This document shows, one piece after another, positions 32,082 through 40,790 of a stretch of DNA of 64,000 nt (position 1 is its first letter; each line of letters starts with the position of its first letter). The stretch spans positions 186,001 to 250,000 of the forward strand of contig JAEBDY010000007.1 of assembly GCA_049997955.1 (NCBI GenBank). The letters run 5' to 3'. The DNA is from Umezawaea sp049997955. Its GTDB lineage: Bacteria > Actinomycetota > Actinomycetes > Mycobacteriales > Pseudonocardiaceae. The notes below the pieces were generated by a model that made no database searches, was not told the origin of the DNA, and saw only the letters and a list, made by a program, of their open reading frames with translations. Position numbers and translations under genes: made by a program.

Positions 32082-32312
32082 CGTTCTCCTCGTGGCCGTG
32101 TGAACGGCAGCATCATCCCCCTGGATCCGTTGGCGGGAGCGCGGGGGCGACCGTGACGCGATCGTGTCGGTCGTGGTCAAGAACCATTGACGCCCTGTCA
32201 CGAAGACCGATCATGACCGGTGGAACGAGGCTCGGCGTGCTGCTGGTGGCCGGGTGCGCCGGGCACCTCGGCGACCTGGTGGCTGCCACCGTGCCGCCAG
32301 ACCTCCGGGGAG

Positions 32313-33050
32313 CTAGGCGTTGTCGCGGCGGAACACCCTTGAGCCCCAGGCGATCGCGACCGCGGCGAGCCCCACCGCGACCAGCAGGCCGGTGACGGTG
32401 GTCGCCGTGGCGTAGCGGCCGAGGAACGCGTCGCGGATCGCGTCGACGATGTACCGCAACGGGGTGAAGCGGGAGATGACGTCGAGCCAGCCGGGGGCCA
32501 GCGACATCGGCAGCAGGATGCCGGAGAGCAGCAGCAGGGGCACGGTGACGGTGTTCAGCAGCGGCGCCAACGACTCCTCGCTCCTGGTGGCCATGCCGAA
32601 GGTGTAGGACAGGGCGGCGAGGCTGGTGGTGAGCAGGGCGATGAGCACCAGGCTGAGCAGCACGCCGCCGATCGGGGCGCGCAGCCCGAAACCGACGGCC
32701 ACCACGAGCAGCACGACGGTCTGGGCGACCAGCAGCACGACGTCGCGCAGCACCCGGCCCAGCAGCAGCGCGACGCGGCTGACCGGGGTGACGCGCATCC
32801 GCTCGATCACGCCGGAGCGGACGTCGGCGATCACCGAGAAGCCGACGAACGCCGCGCCGAACAGGGCCAGCTGCACCAGCAGGCCGGGGATGTAGACCTG
32901 CCAGGAGTTCGCGCCCAGGTTCAGGCCCGCCAGCAGCGGGCCGAAGAACACGAGGTACACCACCGGCTGCACCAGGCCCACCACCATCCACAGCGGACTT
33001 CGCAGGGACATCGACAGCTGCCTGCGGAAGATGAGCGCGGTGTCGCGCAT
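32313..33050 (-). CDS. ABC-2 type export permease (DrrB-like)
   Basis: 245 residues, six membrane helices. It begins 'MRDTALIFRRQLSMSLRSPLW' and contains the ABC-2 signature 'RSGVIERMRVTPVSRVALLLGR', the mark of DrrB-type drug exporters. It follows the DrrA-like ATPase by 10 nt with a GAGGAG ribosome site. It is the last gene of the minus-strand cluster operon and most likely exports or confers immunity to the cluster product. Confidence 0.92.
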   Translation of the reverse strand: MRDTALIFRRQLSMSLRSPLWMVVGLVQPVVYLVFFGPLLAGLNLGANSWQVYIPGLLVQLALFGAAFVGFSVIADVRSGVIERMRVTPVSRVALLLGRVLRDVVLLVAQTVVLLVVAVGFGLRAPIGGVLLSLVLIALLTTSLAALSYTFGMATRSEESLAPLLNTVTVPLLLLSGILLPMSLAPGWLDVISRFTPLRYIVDAIRDAFLGRYATATTVTGLLVAVGLAAVAIAWGSRVFRRDNA

Positions 33051-33060
33051 GGTGTTCTCC

Positions 33061-34002
33061 TCAGCCGATCGCCGTGCGGGCGGGAACGTCGTCGGTCAGC
33101 GGTTTCCCCGTGACGGCGCGGAACACGTCGTCCAGGGTCGGCCGGTGCAACTGGATCGACCTCGGCGCGAAGCCCGCGCCGTCCAGCAGGCGCAGGAGGT
33201 CGGCCAGCACGCGGTCGCCGTCGCTCACGGTCAGCCGCAGGACGGAGCCGTCGTCGGTGACCGTGTTCACCGACGGGTGGGCGGCGAGGACCCGCACGGC
33301 GGCGCGGTCGACGTCGACCGTGACCACGTCGCCCTCCAGGCTCCGCTTCAGCTCGTCGGACGTGCCCTGGGCGACAACGACCCCGCGGTCGACCACCAGC
33401 AGGCGGTCGCACAGCGCGTCGGCCTCGTCCAGGTAGTGGGTGGTGAGCAGCACGGTGGTGCCGCGCAGCGCGCGCAGGTGGTCCCACAGGTCGTCGCGGC
33501 TGGTGGGGTCGAGGCCGAGGCTCGGCTCGTCCAGGAACAGCAGCGCGGGGGAGTGGACCAGGCCGAGCGCGATGTCGAGCTTGCGCCGCTGCCCGCCGGA
33601 CAGCGTGCCGACGGTGCGGTTCTCCAGGCCTCCCAGGCCGAGCAGGTCGCACAGCTCCGCGGCCCGGCGGCGGGCGGTCGTCCGGTCGAGCCGGTACAGC
33701 TCCCCTTGCAGCACCAGTTCCTCGCCGACCCGGCAGCGCGCCTCGGTGCCGCCGCTCTGGGCGACGTACCCGATCCGCTGCCGGACCAGCGCCTGCTCGG
33801 TCAGCAGGTCGGCTCCCGCGACCATGGCCGCGCCGGAGGTGGGGCGCAGCAACGTGGTCAGCATCCGCAGCGTCGTGGTCTTGCCCGCGCCGTTGGGGCC
33901 GAGGAGGCCGACGGTCTCGCCCGCCTCCACCGCCAGGTCCACGCCGCGAACGGCCTCCACCTCGCCGAACGACCGCCGCAGGCCGCGTGCGTCGATGATC
34001 AC
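33061..34002 (-). CDS. ABC exporter ATP-binding protein (DrrA-like)
   Basis: 313 residues. Walker A 'GPNGAGKTTT', signature 'LSGGQRRKLDIALGL', Walker B 'LLFLDEPSLGLD', and a C-terminal DrrA-type domain ending 'LDDVFRAVTGKPLTDD'. The GTG at 34002 overlaps the AcpS stop by 4 nt, tying the exporter to the biosynthetic operon. It works with the following permease in product export or self-resistance. Confidence 0.93.
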   Translation of the reverse strand: MIIDARGLRRSFGEVEAVRGVDLAVEAGETVGLLGPNGAGKTTTLRMLTTLLRPTSGAAMVAGADLLTEQALVRQRIGYVAQSGGTEARCRVGEELVLQGELYRLDRTTARRRAAELCDLLGLGGLENRTVGTLSGGQRRKLDIALGLVHSPALLFLDEPSLGLDPTSRDDLWDHLRALRGTTVLLTTHYLDEADALCDRLLVVDRGVVVAQGTSDELKRSLEGDVVTVDVDRAAVRVLAAHPSVNTVTDDGSVLRLTVSDGDRVLADLLRLLDGAGFAPRSIQLHRPTLDDVFRAVTGKPLTDDVPARTAIG

Positions 34003-34367
34003 CAGCCCACCGCCACGGCAGCCACGAGTTCCCCCTTGTGCGTGATCGACACCGTGACGTGCGAGATCCCGACCGCCTCCGCCGCGGTGGAGGCGCTGTC
34101 GCGCAACGACACCGACGGCGCGCCCGAGCTGTCGCGGGTCACGGAGATGTGGCTGGGCACCACACCCTGGAACAGCCCGGTGCCCAGCACCTTCAGCACG
34201 GCTTCCTTCGCGGCGAACCGCCCGGCCAGGAACTCGCCGCCCCGTTCCGCCGCCAGCGACCCCGCGTGCGCCAGTTCGGCGTCGGCGAAGGCGAAGCGGC
34301 GGAACCACGCCCGGTTCAGCAGCCCGTCGAGTTCGTGACGGGTGAGCAGGTCAACACCGAGGCGCAT
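33999..34367 (-). CDS. Holo-[acyl-carrier-protein] synthase (AcpS type)
   Basis: 122 residues, the AcpS trimer fold. 'RLGVDLLTRHEL' holds the Mg-binding Asp, and 'FLAGRFAAKEAVLKVLGTG' the Glu/Lys signature. It transfers 4'-phosphopantetheine from CoA to the serine of an ACP. Its placement inside the operon, with the ACP gene four genes upstream, suggests it primes the cluster ACP rather than the fatty-acid ACP (inference). It overlaps the acyl-CoA dehydrogenase by 17 nt. Confidence 0.92.
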   Translation of the reverse strand: MRLGVDLLTRHELDGLLNRAWFRRFAFADAELAHAGSLAAERGGEFLAGRFAAKEAVLKVLGTGLFQGVVPSHISVTRDSSGAPSVSLRDSASTAAEAVGISHVTVSITHKGELVAAVAVGW

Positions 34368-35556
34368 CGACGTCCGCCACGGGGAAGTAGTCGCTCTTCA
34401 GCAGGCCCTGGAACACCGACAGCCGGTGCAGGTTGCTGGTGCCCTCCATGAACTCGAACGCCCGCAGGTCGCGGTACGCCTTCTCCAGCCACGGGTGCTC
34501 GACCAGCGACGCCGGGCCGAGCAGTTCGGCGGCCAGCAGGGTCGCCTGCTCCCCGAGTTGCGCGGCGCGCATCTTCACCGTGCCGATGCGGTGGACGTTC
34601 ACCACGTTCCGGTCGACGTCCGCGGCGACGTCGTACATCATCCGGCGCACGGCGGCGATCCGGTCGGTGAGGGCGTCGACGCGGGACCGGTCGGCCTTGG
34701 GCAGCACCGGGCGGTGCTCGGCGAGGTAGTCGACGGCCGCCTGCGTGAGGCCCAGCGTCATCGCGCCCAGACCCGGCCGGAACCGCAGCAGGGCGTGCAG
34801 TGCGCCGTAGATGCCGCGGCGGCTGGGCGGGCGGTGCCTGCCCAGCACGCGGTCCGCCGGGATGCGGACGCCGTCGAACCGCAGGTGGCTGATCCGCGCG
34901 CCGCGCAAGCCGATCATCGGCAGCAGTTCGCCGGTGAAGCCCTCGTCCGACGGGTCGACCACGACTGCCTCGATGCCCCACGGGCCGGGCGCGCGGCGGC
35001 AGAACACGACGCCGAGCTGCGCGCGGGCCCCGTTGCCGATGTACTTCTTCTCGCCGAAGAGGAGCCAGTCGTCGCCGTCGGGCACGAGCCGCGTCTCCAG
35101 CTCCAGCGCCGCCGAGCCCTTGCCCGGTTCGGTCAGGCCGAAGAACGTCCACTTCGGACCGTCGTCCACCTGGCCGAAGAACGACTCGCGCTGGGCGTCG
35201 TCACCCAGCTCCCGCACCACGTCCCGGCACAGGCCCGCGCCGGGGCCCGCGAGGATCGCGCCGGGATCGCCGTGCGACAACGCCTCCAGCACGACGCACA
35301 GCGCGGTGCAGGTCGGGTCGAACGGGTCCACGACCGGGGCGCCGGTCTGGAACTCCGGCGGGGTGAAGATCTGGCCCAGCACCCCGAACGCGGGCAGGTG
35401 CAGGAAGTCGCGGATCGAGTCCGGGTCGCGGTCCAGCGCGATCCCGACCTCGCGGAACGTCGGCGACACCTCGCGGCACTGGGAGTGCAGGCGCCGCAAC
35501 GGCTCGGTGAGCGCCTCACCGCCCCGCTCGACGTCGTGGCTCAGCAGGCTCGTCAT
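34351..35556 (-). CDS. Acyl-CoA/acyl-ACP dehydrogenase
   Basis: 401 residues, full-length acyl-CoA dehydrogenase fold. FAD/substrate region 'TFFGLTEPGKGSAALELETR', middle domain 'DDWLLFGEKKYIGNGARA', C-terminal helix 'FEFMEGTSNLHRLSVFQGLL', where the E of MEGTS is in the usual catalytic or FAD-contact region. In this context it probably forms a C=C (or oxidises an amine carbon) on an ACP-bound chain, as prolyl-carrier-protein oxidases do. The ATG at 35556 overlaps the upstream small gene by 4 nt. Confidence 0.88.
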   Translation of the reverse strand: MTSLLSHDVERGGEALTEPLRRLHSQCREVSPTFREVGIALDRDPDSIRDFLHLPAFGVLGQIFTPPEFQTGAPVVDPFDPTCTALCVVLEALSHGDPGAILAGPGAGLCRDVVRELGDDAQRESFFGQVDDGPKWTFFGLTEPGKGSAALELETRLVPDGDDWLLFGEKKYIGNGARAQLGVVFCRRAPGPWGIEAVVVDPSDEGFTGELLPMIGLRGARISHLRFDGVRIPADRVLGRHRPPSRRGIYGALHALLRFRPGLGAMTLGLTQAAVDYLAEHRPVLPKADRSRVDALTDRIAAVRRMMYDVAADVDRNVVNVHRIGTVKMRAAQLGEQATLLAAELLGPASLVEHPWLEKAYRDLRAFEFMEGTSNLHRLSVFQGLLKSDYFPVADVDAPRC

Positions 35557-36080
35557 CGGTTCTCCTCGCCGGGGTGCAGGTAGACGTTGCCGGTGACCTC
35601 GGCCAGGTGCAGGTCGCCGCCGGGACCGGAGACCAGGAAGCTGCTCGCGCCCAGCAGGGTCAGCAGCAGCCGACCGGCCCCCACCAGGCCCTGGTGGGCC
35701 CGCCAGCGGGTCGCCGCGTCGTGCGGGCGCAGCGCCTCGCTCTCGCGGACCTCGATGGCGACGTCGCCCAGCGACGCCTGCACGAGCTGCCGGTCCAGCA
35801 GGGTCGTGTCGCCGGAGGTGCGGCTGTTCAGGTGCTCGACGGCGTGGTCGATCCCCTGTCGCAGCAGGGATCGGTGCAGGTCCAGCAGCCCGTCGGCGAA
35901 CCGGTCGAGCACGTCCCGCGGATCCGGCTCGGAGCGGGTCACCCCGACGCCGAACCGGTTCAGCGGGTGCTCGCCCGCGACGTTGTCGCGCGAGGCGACG
36001 ACGACGCCCGACGCCGAGGCGACGAGGTGGTCGCCCGCCGTGCGGTCGTGCAGCGCGTCCAGCAGCGCCGGGTAGCTCAC
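35553..36080 (-). CDS. Small acyl-CoA dehydrogenase C-terminal-domain-like protein
   Basis: 175 residues from a GTG at 36080, overlapping the upstream gene by 4 nt. The sequence is helical throughout and resembles only the C-terminal four-helix domain of acyl-CoA dehydrogenases: 'LLDLHRSLLRQGIDHAVEHL', 'RQLVQASLGDVAIEVRESEA', 'RAHQGLVGAGRLLLTLLGAS'. The N-terminal and beta domains are absent. It could be a partner subunit of the adjacent full-length dehydrogenase; splitting of this kind is seen in heteromeric ACADs of steroid catabolism. Family assignment is moderate. Confidence 0.6.
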   Translation of the reverse strand: MSYPALLDALHDRTAGDHLVASASGVVVASRDNVAGEHPLNRFGVGVTRSEPDPRDVLDRFADGLLDLHRSLLRQGIDHAVEHLNSRTSGDTTLLDRQLVQASLGDVAIEVRESEALRPHDAATRWRAHQGLVGAGRLLLTLLGASSFLVSGPGGDLHLAEVTGNVYLHPGEENR

Positions 36081-36889
36081 GTGGTGCCCTCCGTGTCTCG
36101 GCGGCGCAGCAGCGCCGCGTGGCTGCGACCCGTGCGCGGGTCGGTGTCGCACAGGACGACCGCGTCGTGGCAGTCCGCCCACTCCTCGTGGTGCCGGGCC
36201 AGGTCCAGCCACACGCTCGTGCAGTAGGAGCCGGGTGCGACGCGGTGCTCGGCCAGGCCCGTCGCCGCGACCTGGTCGGCGTCGGTCCACGGCCCGGCCA
36301 CCACGAGCGGGTTCTCACCCACGACGGTGTCGCGGAGCAGCGCGGGCAGGTCGGCCGCGGGGGGTACCGCGACCACCTCCCACGGGCCGCTCCCGTGGCC
36401 CAGCAGCAGGACCGCCGCCGAGTCCGCGAGCTTCCCGTCCCGCGCCAGGGGTTCGTCCTGGCCGAACGTCGACTGCTCCACCACGACCACGGCCAGCAGG
36501 CGGCAGCGACCGGACCCGGCGTAGGCGTTGCCGATCCGCAGCGCGGTGAACGGCGCCCGCAGCCCCTGGTCGGAGATCGCGAAGTTCTCCGAACCGCCGC
36601 CGACGAGCTTGTCGACGTGCCCGCCGATCGAGCGGAACGGGTAGTGGTCGGGCAGGCCGTGGGCGATGACCACCAGGTCCGGGCTCGGCCGTTCGCCGAG
36701 CCCGTCCAGCGCTCGCTCGGCCAGTTCCTGGAAGCCGATGTTCGCGCCCCGCTTGAGGAACTCCTCGTCGAAGGGAACGCCGAACGGCGCCAGCAGGTCC
36801 TGCTGGTAGGACACCAGCCAGTCGTCGCGCCGGTAGGGGTGGCGGTGGTCGGCGACGAACGCGCTCGCCGCCTGGAGCGTCAGCGCCAC
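36077..36889 (-). CDS. Degenerate KAS III-like (thiolase fold) protein
   Basis: 270 residues. The N-terminal half has the thiolase-fold layout ('PDLVVIAHGLPDHYPFRSIGG', in part), but the segment corresponding to the nucleophile elbow reads 'ENFAISDQGLRAPFTALR' (102-118), with no Cys where KAS III has DxSAACSG. The C-terminal half is short and also lacks a recognisable HNxxN. It is therefore probably a non-condensing partner, acyltransferase-like or chain-length-factor-like protein. It lies one base after the ACP gene. A function as acyl transferase with a different nucleophile cannot be excluded. Confidence 0.6.
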   Translation of the reverse strand: MALTLQAASAFVADHRHPYRRDDWLVSYQQDLLAPFGVPFDEEFLKRGANIGFQELAERALDGLGERPSPDLVVIAHGLPDHYPFRSIGGHVDKLVGGGSENFAISDQGLRAPFTALRIGNAYAGSGRCRLLAVVVVEQSTFGQDEPLARDGKLADSAAVLLLGHGSGPWEVVAVPPAADLPALLRDTVVGENPLVVAGPWTDADQVAATGLAEHRVAPGSYCTSVWLDLARHHEEWADCHDAVVLCDTDPRTGRSHAALLRRRDTEGTT

Positions 36890-36890
36890 G

Positions 36891-37148
36891 TCATACCGAG
36901 ACGTCGAGGTTGCCCTCGATGTAGTCGGCCAGGGTGCCGATGGTCTGGAAGTTCTCCATCTGCAGCGACTCCGGGTCGACCTCGATCCCGGTCTGGTCCT
37001 CCAGCGCCATCAGCAGGGTCAGCACGGACGTCGAGTCCAGGTGCAGGTCCTCGAACAGCCGGGTCTCCTCGGTCACGTCCGGGTACTCCCGCTGCATGAT
37101 CTCCGACAGCGCGCCGGTGATGGTCTTGACCACGCTCGAACGATCCAT
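36891..37148 (-). CDS. Acyl carrier protein
   Basis: 85 residues. The phosphopantetheine site is in 'EDLHLDSTSVLTLLMALED' (S39, DS motif with T following). Helices match ACP/PCP folds, and the protein is acidic. It follows the PLP decarboxylase by 9 nt behind a ribosome site. In the proposed scheme it is the BtrI-equivalent carrier on which an amino acid is loaded by the ATP-grasp ligase, decarboxylated and then modified. Confidence 0.93.
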   Translation of the reverse strand: MDRSSVVKTITGALSEIMQREYPDVTEETRLFEDLHLDSTSVLTLLMALEDQTGIEVDPESLQMENFQTIGTLADYIEGNLDVSV

Positions 37149-37157
37149 TGTGGACTC

Positions 37158-38423
37158 CTATTCTCGGATGGAGACGAGTTCCTGCTTGCCGAGCAGGTCG
37201 TCGGCGGTGTCGCGGCGGCGCACCAGGTGCGGCGTGCCGTCGAGCACCAGCACCTCGGCCGGGAAGCCGTGGCTCAGGAACAGACCGGGGGAGGCGGAGG
37301 GGCCGTACGCGCCGGACCGCTCGACGCCGATCAGGTCGCCCGGCCGCACCTCCGGCAGCGCGACCTGCTTGGCCACCACGTCGTTCGGCGTGCACAGCGG
37401 CCCGGTGATGTTGTACGGCCGGAACGCGGGCTCGGTGTAGCGGGTCAGCGACCGCACCGGGAAGTTGCGCTTCACGAAGCTGCCGATGCCGACCGCGGCC
37501 ATGTGGTGGTTCGTGCCGCCGTCGGCCACGACGAACCACTCGCCCATGGACTCCTTCACGTACCGCGCCCGCACCACGTACGTGCCGCACCAGCCGACCA
37601 GGTAGCGGCCGAGCTCGGTGATCACCCGGCAGCCCTCCCGCCGGTCGAGGAACGCGCCCACGGCGGTGTTCACGCCCGCCGCCAGCAGGTCGACGTCGAG
37701 GTCCTTCTCGTTGTCGAAGTACGGCACGCCGAGCCCGCCGCCGATGTCGACGGTCCGCAGCGCGAAGCCGAGTTCGACGGACAGCTCCTCGGCGGCGGCG
37801 AGGATGCCGCGGGTGTTGTGCACGACGTCCTCGGCGTCCAGGATGCGCGTGCCCATGTAGCCGTGGACCCCGATGACCTCGATGTGCCGCAACGACCTCA
37901 GGAACGACCCCGACCGCAGCAGCACGTCCTGGTCGATGCCGAACTGGCGCGGTTTGCCGCCCATCGCGAGCCGGGCGCCCTTGGACTCGAACGACGGGTT
38001 GACCCGCAGCATCACCCGCACGCCGCCGGGCACCCGCATGTCGTTGAGCAGCTCCAGCTCGTCCAACGACTCGGCGACGATCGCGTGCACGCCGAGGTCC
38101 ACGCACGCGCGCAGCTCGTCGAGCGACTTGCCGGGGCCGAGGAAGATCACGTCCTCCGGCGCGGCGCCCGCCCGCTGCGCGGTCATCAGCTCCACCAGCG
38201 AGGAGACCTCGATGCCCGCGCCGAGCGAGCGGAGCACCGCGCACACGCTGACGTTCGGGTTCGCCTTGGCGGAGTACAGGATGTCGACGCGCGGGTCGAG
38301 CCGTTCGCGCAGCGAGAGGTACACGTCGCGCAGCACGTCGCCGTCGTAGACGTACAGCGGGGTGCCGAACTCCTCGGCCAACGCGCTGATCGGGTGTCCC
38401 TGCACGGTGTACTCGCTCGTCAT
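37158..38423 (-). CDS. Type III PLP-dependent decarboxylase (DAPDC/ODC fold, BtrK-like)
   Basis: 421 residues. An alanine-racemase-like barrel with PLP lysine K53 in 'ILYSAKANPN', phosphate-binding 'VDIGGGLGVPYF', and a C-terminal beta domain containing 'GPLCTPNDVVAKQVALPEV' with the catalytic Cys region. This matches diaminopimelate/ornithine-type decarboxylases and their natural-product relatives such as BtrK, which decarboxylates glutamyl-ACP. The ATG overlaps the ATP-grasp stop by 4 nt. Because a free-standing lysA would not overlap an ATP-grasp ligase and precede an ACP, an ACP-bound substrate is inferred. Confidence 0.9.
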   Translation of the reverse strand: MTSEYTVQGHPISALAEEFGTPLYVYDGDVLRDVYLSLRERLDPRVDILYSAKANPNVSVCAVLRSLGAGIEVSSLVELMTAQRAGAAPEDVIFLGPGKSLDELRACVDLGVHAIVAESLDELELLNDMRVPGGVRVMLRVNPSFESKGARLAMGGKPRQFGIDQDVLLRSGSFLRSLRHIEVIGVHGYMGTRILDAEDVVHNTRGILAAAEELSVELGFALRTVDIGGGLGVPYFDNEKDLDVDLLAAGVNTAVGAFLDRREGCRVITELGRYLVGWCGTYVVRARYVKESMGEWFVVADGGTNHHMAAVGIGSFVKRNFPVRSLTRYTEPAFRPYNITGPLCTPNDVVAKQVALPEVRPGDLIGVERSGAYGPSASPGLFLSHGFPAEVLVLDGTPHLVRRRDTADDLLGKQELVSIRE

Positions 38424-39769
38424 CGGTGCTCCAGCGTGGTGAGTGCGGTCTCGGTGGCGGCGTCCAGCTCGGCCAGTCGCGTCCGGTCCGGGGCGACGAG
38501 GACCGCGTAGAGGCGGCCCTCGAACGGCGCGTCGTCCGCCGCGTTCGCGTTGACCGTGCCCGCGCAGGTGATCACCACGCGCTCGCCGTCGCGGTCGTCC
38601 AGCAGCGGACCGAGCGCGGCGCGGACGGCGTCGAACGGGGTGCGCGCGGCCAGCCGCAGCGGGTAGTGCTTGGCCAGGCAGGCGCTGCCGTCGGGCAGCA
38701 GGCGTTCCGTGACACCGCCCTGGTAGGTCGACATGTTGAGCCGCGCGTTGATCTCCAGCAGCGGGTGCAGCACGCCGTCCAGGCCGACGATGGCGTCCAC
38801 GCCCGCGATGCCGCTGAACCCGTCCGCGTGCAGCCGGGCGCCGATGACCTGGGCGGCGTGCCGCAGCTCGTCGTGGTGGTGCGGGTCGAGTTCGGCCGGG
38901 ACGAGGTGGCCCTTGTGCACGCCGCCCTCGGTGAGGGCCTGCTTGACGAAGTCGAACGAGACTCCGCCGTCGCGGTCGACGGTGAACTGGTAGTTGAGGT
39001 CGAACCTCTTGGGCAGCCAGCGTTCCACGACGACGTGCAGCCGGTCGTCGCCGCTGCGGGCCGCTCGGCGGGTCACGAGCTTGCGGACGCCGGAGACCTT
39101 CACCTTGGCGTCCAGCACCACGAGTCCCTTGCCGGACACGCCGTACGCGTCCTTCACCACGACCCGCTCGCCCTGCTCGACCAGCGGCTCGACCTGGTCG
39201 AGCACGGCCAGGAACTCCGCGACGGTCTCGCACTCGAAGCCCGGCACCGGGCGCAGGCCACCGGCCACGGCGACCCGCCTGCCGTACACCTTGCTGTTCA
39301 CCCGCTCGAACACCTCGGCGTTCGGCACCGCGAGCGGCAGTCCCGCGGCCTCGGCCAGCTCCTGCTCCAGCACCGTGGTGCCCATCGGCAGCAGCACGCC
39401 GCCGACGGCGCGCAGCGCGTCCAGCAGCACGGGGGAGTCGAGCGCGTTCTCCGTGGTGGAGCGGTTCGGATCGACGTTCTCGGGGACCAGCACGGTCGGC
39501 AGCGCGAACCCGAGGTCCTCGGCGTAGCGGCGGAAACCGGGGTCCAGGTCCTCCGAGAGCACCAGGAAGTCGTCCGGGCCCGCCAGGAGCACGCCCAGCT
39601 CCTCCATCCGCCGCACGAGCCGCGTGGAGCCCGAGAACGGCACGGTGGGCAGCCCGACGTGACCCACGGCCCAGAAGGCCTCCGCCTCGAAGTTGCACAC
39701 CAGCACGAGCGGGGTGTCCTCGCCGCCGGTGAGCGCCTTCTTGATGCCCCGCAGGTAGTCCGTGGTCAT
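38420..39769 (-). CDS. ATP-grasp ligase (BtrJ-like carrier-protein aminoacyl ligase candidate)
   Basis: 449 residues. ATP-grasp core with 'RVVVKDAYGVSGKGLVVLDA' (nucleotide lysine and glycine loop), 'HVVVERWL', and metal-binding 'PLLEINARLNMSTYQGG'. The N-terminal region is the variable substrate domain. In butirosin synthesis BtrJ uses ATP to join glutamate to the ACP BtrI, and the same gene set (ligase, decarboxylase, ACP) follows here. An alternative is formation of an amide between free amino acids. Overlaps the KAS III gene stop by 4 nt and the decarboxylase start by 4 nt. Confidence 0.85.
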   Translation of the reverse strand: MTTDYLRGIKKALTGGEDTPLVLVCNFEAEAFWAVGHVGLPTVPFSGSTRLVRRMEELGVLLAGPDDFLVLSEDLDPGFRRYAEDLGFALPTVLVPENVDPNRSTTENALDSPVLLDALRAVGGVLLPMGTTVLEQELAEAAGLPLAVPNAEVFERVNSKVYGRRVAVAGGLRPVPGFECETVAEFLAVLDQVEPLVEQGERVVVKDAYGVSGKGLVVLDAKVKVSGVRKLVTRRAARSGDDRLHVVVERWLPKRFDLNYQFTVDRDGGVSFDFVKQALTEGGVHKGHLVPAELDPHHHDELRHAAQVIGARLHADGFSGIAGVDAIVGLDGVLHPLLEINARLNMSTYQGGVTERLLPDGSACLAKHYPLRLAARTPFDAVRAALGPLLDDRDGERVVITCAGTVNANAADDAPFEGRLYAVLVAPDRTRLAELDAATETALTTLEHR

Positions 39770-40728
39770 TTCGCTCCTCCGCCGCGGTGCTCGATCACCA
39801 TCGCCGCGTAGGTGGCCCCCAGGCCCACCGACGTCAGCAGGTACAGACCGCCCTCGACCAGCAGTCCCTCGTCGCGCAGGGTGGCGTAGTTGAGGAACGG
39901 GTCGGCGCAGCAGCAGTGGCTGTAGCGCCCGATGTTGTCGAAGAACGCCCGCGACCGGTCGACGCCCAGCTCGTCGAGCGTGCGCCACCAGAGCAGCTTG
40001 CTCACGTTGTGCGGCACCAGCATCGTGATGTCGTCGAGCGCGAGTCCGGCCTGCCCCAGGGCTTTGTGGATCGCCTCGGACAGGAAGGCCGTGTAGTTGT
40101 CGTTGAACTCCGCGACCAGGTCGTCCGCCAGGTACACGCCGTCCGACAGCAGCACCTGGGTCTTGGTGGCGTACGCGCGCACCACGTCCCCGGTGCCGCC
40201 CGCGCCGACCAGGCACGCCGTCGACGCCTCGCCGAGGATGGTGGTGTTGTTGACGACCCGGAACCGCGCCGTCACGGGCTTCTCGCCGGTGATGACGAGC
40301 GCGCGGGCGGTCGGGTCGTCCTCCGCGCGCAGCAGCTCGCCCGCGATGTCGATCGCGGCCAGCCCGCTCGCGCAGTGCTGCTGGGTGACCGCGAACGCGT
40401 CGGCGTTCACCAGGCCGAGCGCTTCGCGGATCACGTCGGAGGCGTCGACGTGCGACGGCGTCACGTCGAGCACGGTGTGGGCGAACAGCAGGTACCTGAT
40501 CACGCTCGGGTCCGGGACCGCCTTGACGACGAGGTCGGCCGCGGCGGTGACGAGTCCGAACAGGTCGAGCCGTGGGTCCTCGTGCAGCCGGTCGAACCCG
40601 TGGATGTTGCGGAACATCCGGACCACGTACTTGTGCAGCCCCAACGATTCCCCGACCTCCTCGATGGGGACCGAGTTGCTCGGCGTGAAGGCGGCGATCC
40701 GCTCCAAGGTGGTGACCCGACTGGACAT
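39766..40728 (-). CDS. 3-oxoacyl-ACP synthase III family protein
   Basis: 320 residues with a credible catalytic set: C119 in 'VTQQHCASGLAAID', H240 in 'MLVPHNVSK', and 'FFDNIGRYSHCCCADPF' (N265/H271) in place of the standard GNTSAAS block. It is thus an active but divergent KAS III, possibly a condensing enzyme for the aminoacyl chain or an acyl-transfer enzyme. It is the first gene of the tightly overlapping biosynthetic run. ATG at 40728; TAACGT lies seven bases upstream, and a motif shared with the other cluster promoter lies 18 bp before that. Confidence 0.85.
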   Translation of the reverse strand: MSSRVTTLERIAAFTPSNSVPIEEVGESLGLHKYVVRMFRNIHGFDRLHEDPRLDLFGLVTAAADLVVKAVPDPSVIRYLLFAHTVLDVTPSHVDASDVIREALGLVNADAFAVTQQHCASGLAAIDIAGELLRAEDDPTARALVITGEKPVTARFRVVNNTTILGEASTACLVGAGGTGDVVRAYATKTQVLLSDGVYLADDLVAEFNDNYTAFLSEAIHKALGQAGLALDDITMLVPHNVSKLLWWRTLDELGVDRSRAFFDNIGRYSHCCCADPFLNYATLRDEGLLVEGGLYLLTSVGLGATYAAMVIEHRGGGAK

Positions 40729-40735
40729 GCGGCAG

Positions 40736-40779
40736 ACGTTAGGGAGGTTGTCCAGACCACAGCATGGGGGGAATCCCTA
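40736..40779 (-). promoter_or_regulatory. Promoter of the KAS III operon with cluster-specific motif
   Basis: On the minus strand, TAGGGATTCCCCCCATGCTG (40779-40760), 18 bp, TAACGT (40741-40736), 7 bp, ATG. The 20-mer matches 41412-41431 at 16 of 20 aligned positions. Its GGGATTCCC centre is a dyad. Placement at the -35 position suits an activator such as the LAL protein encoded at 44177-46993. Confidence 0.6.
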
Positions 40780-40790
40780 CACCTGGACCC

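Noticed and set aside
32082..32312. A small plus-strand ORF from 32213 upstream of the lipoprotein
   Set aside because: A brief hydrophobic start is followed by an Arg/Pro-rich tail antisense to the permease gene, with no Shine-Dalgarno sequence.
37158..38423. The PLP enzyme as housekeeping LysA (diaminopimelate decarboxylase)
   Set aside because: It overlaps an ATP-grasp gene, precedes an ACP gene and lies inside a biosynthetic operon. lysA in actinobacteria normally lies with argS/thrA. Fold alone cannot exclude it, so the substrate remains open.
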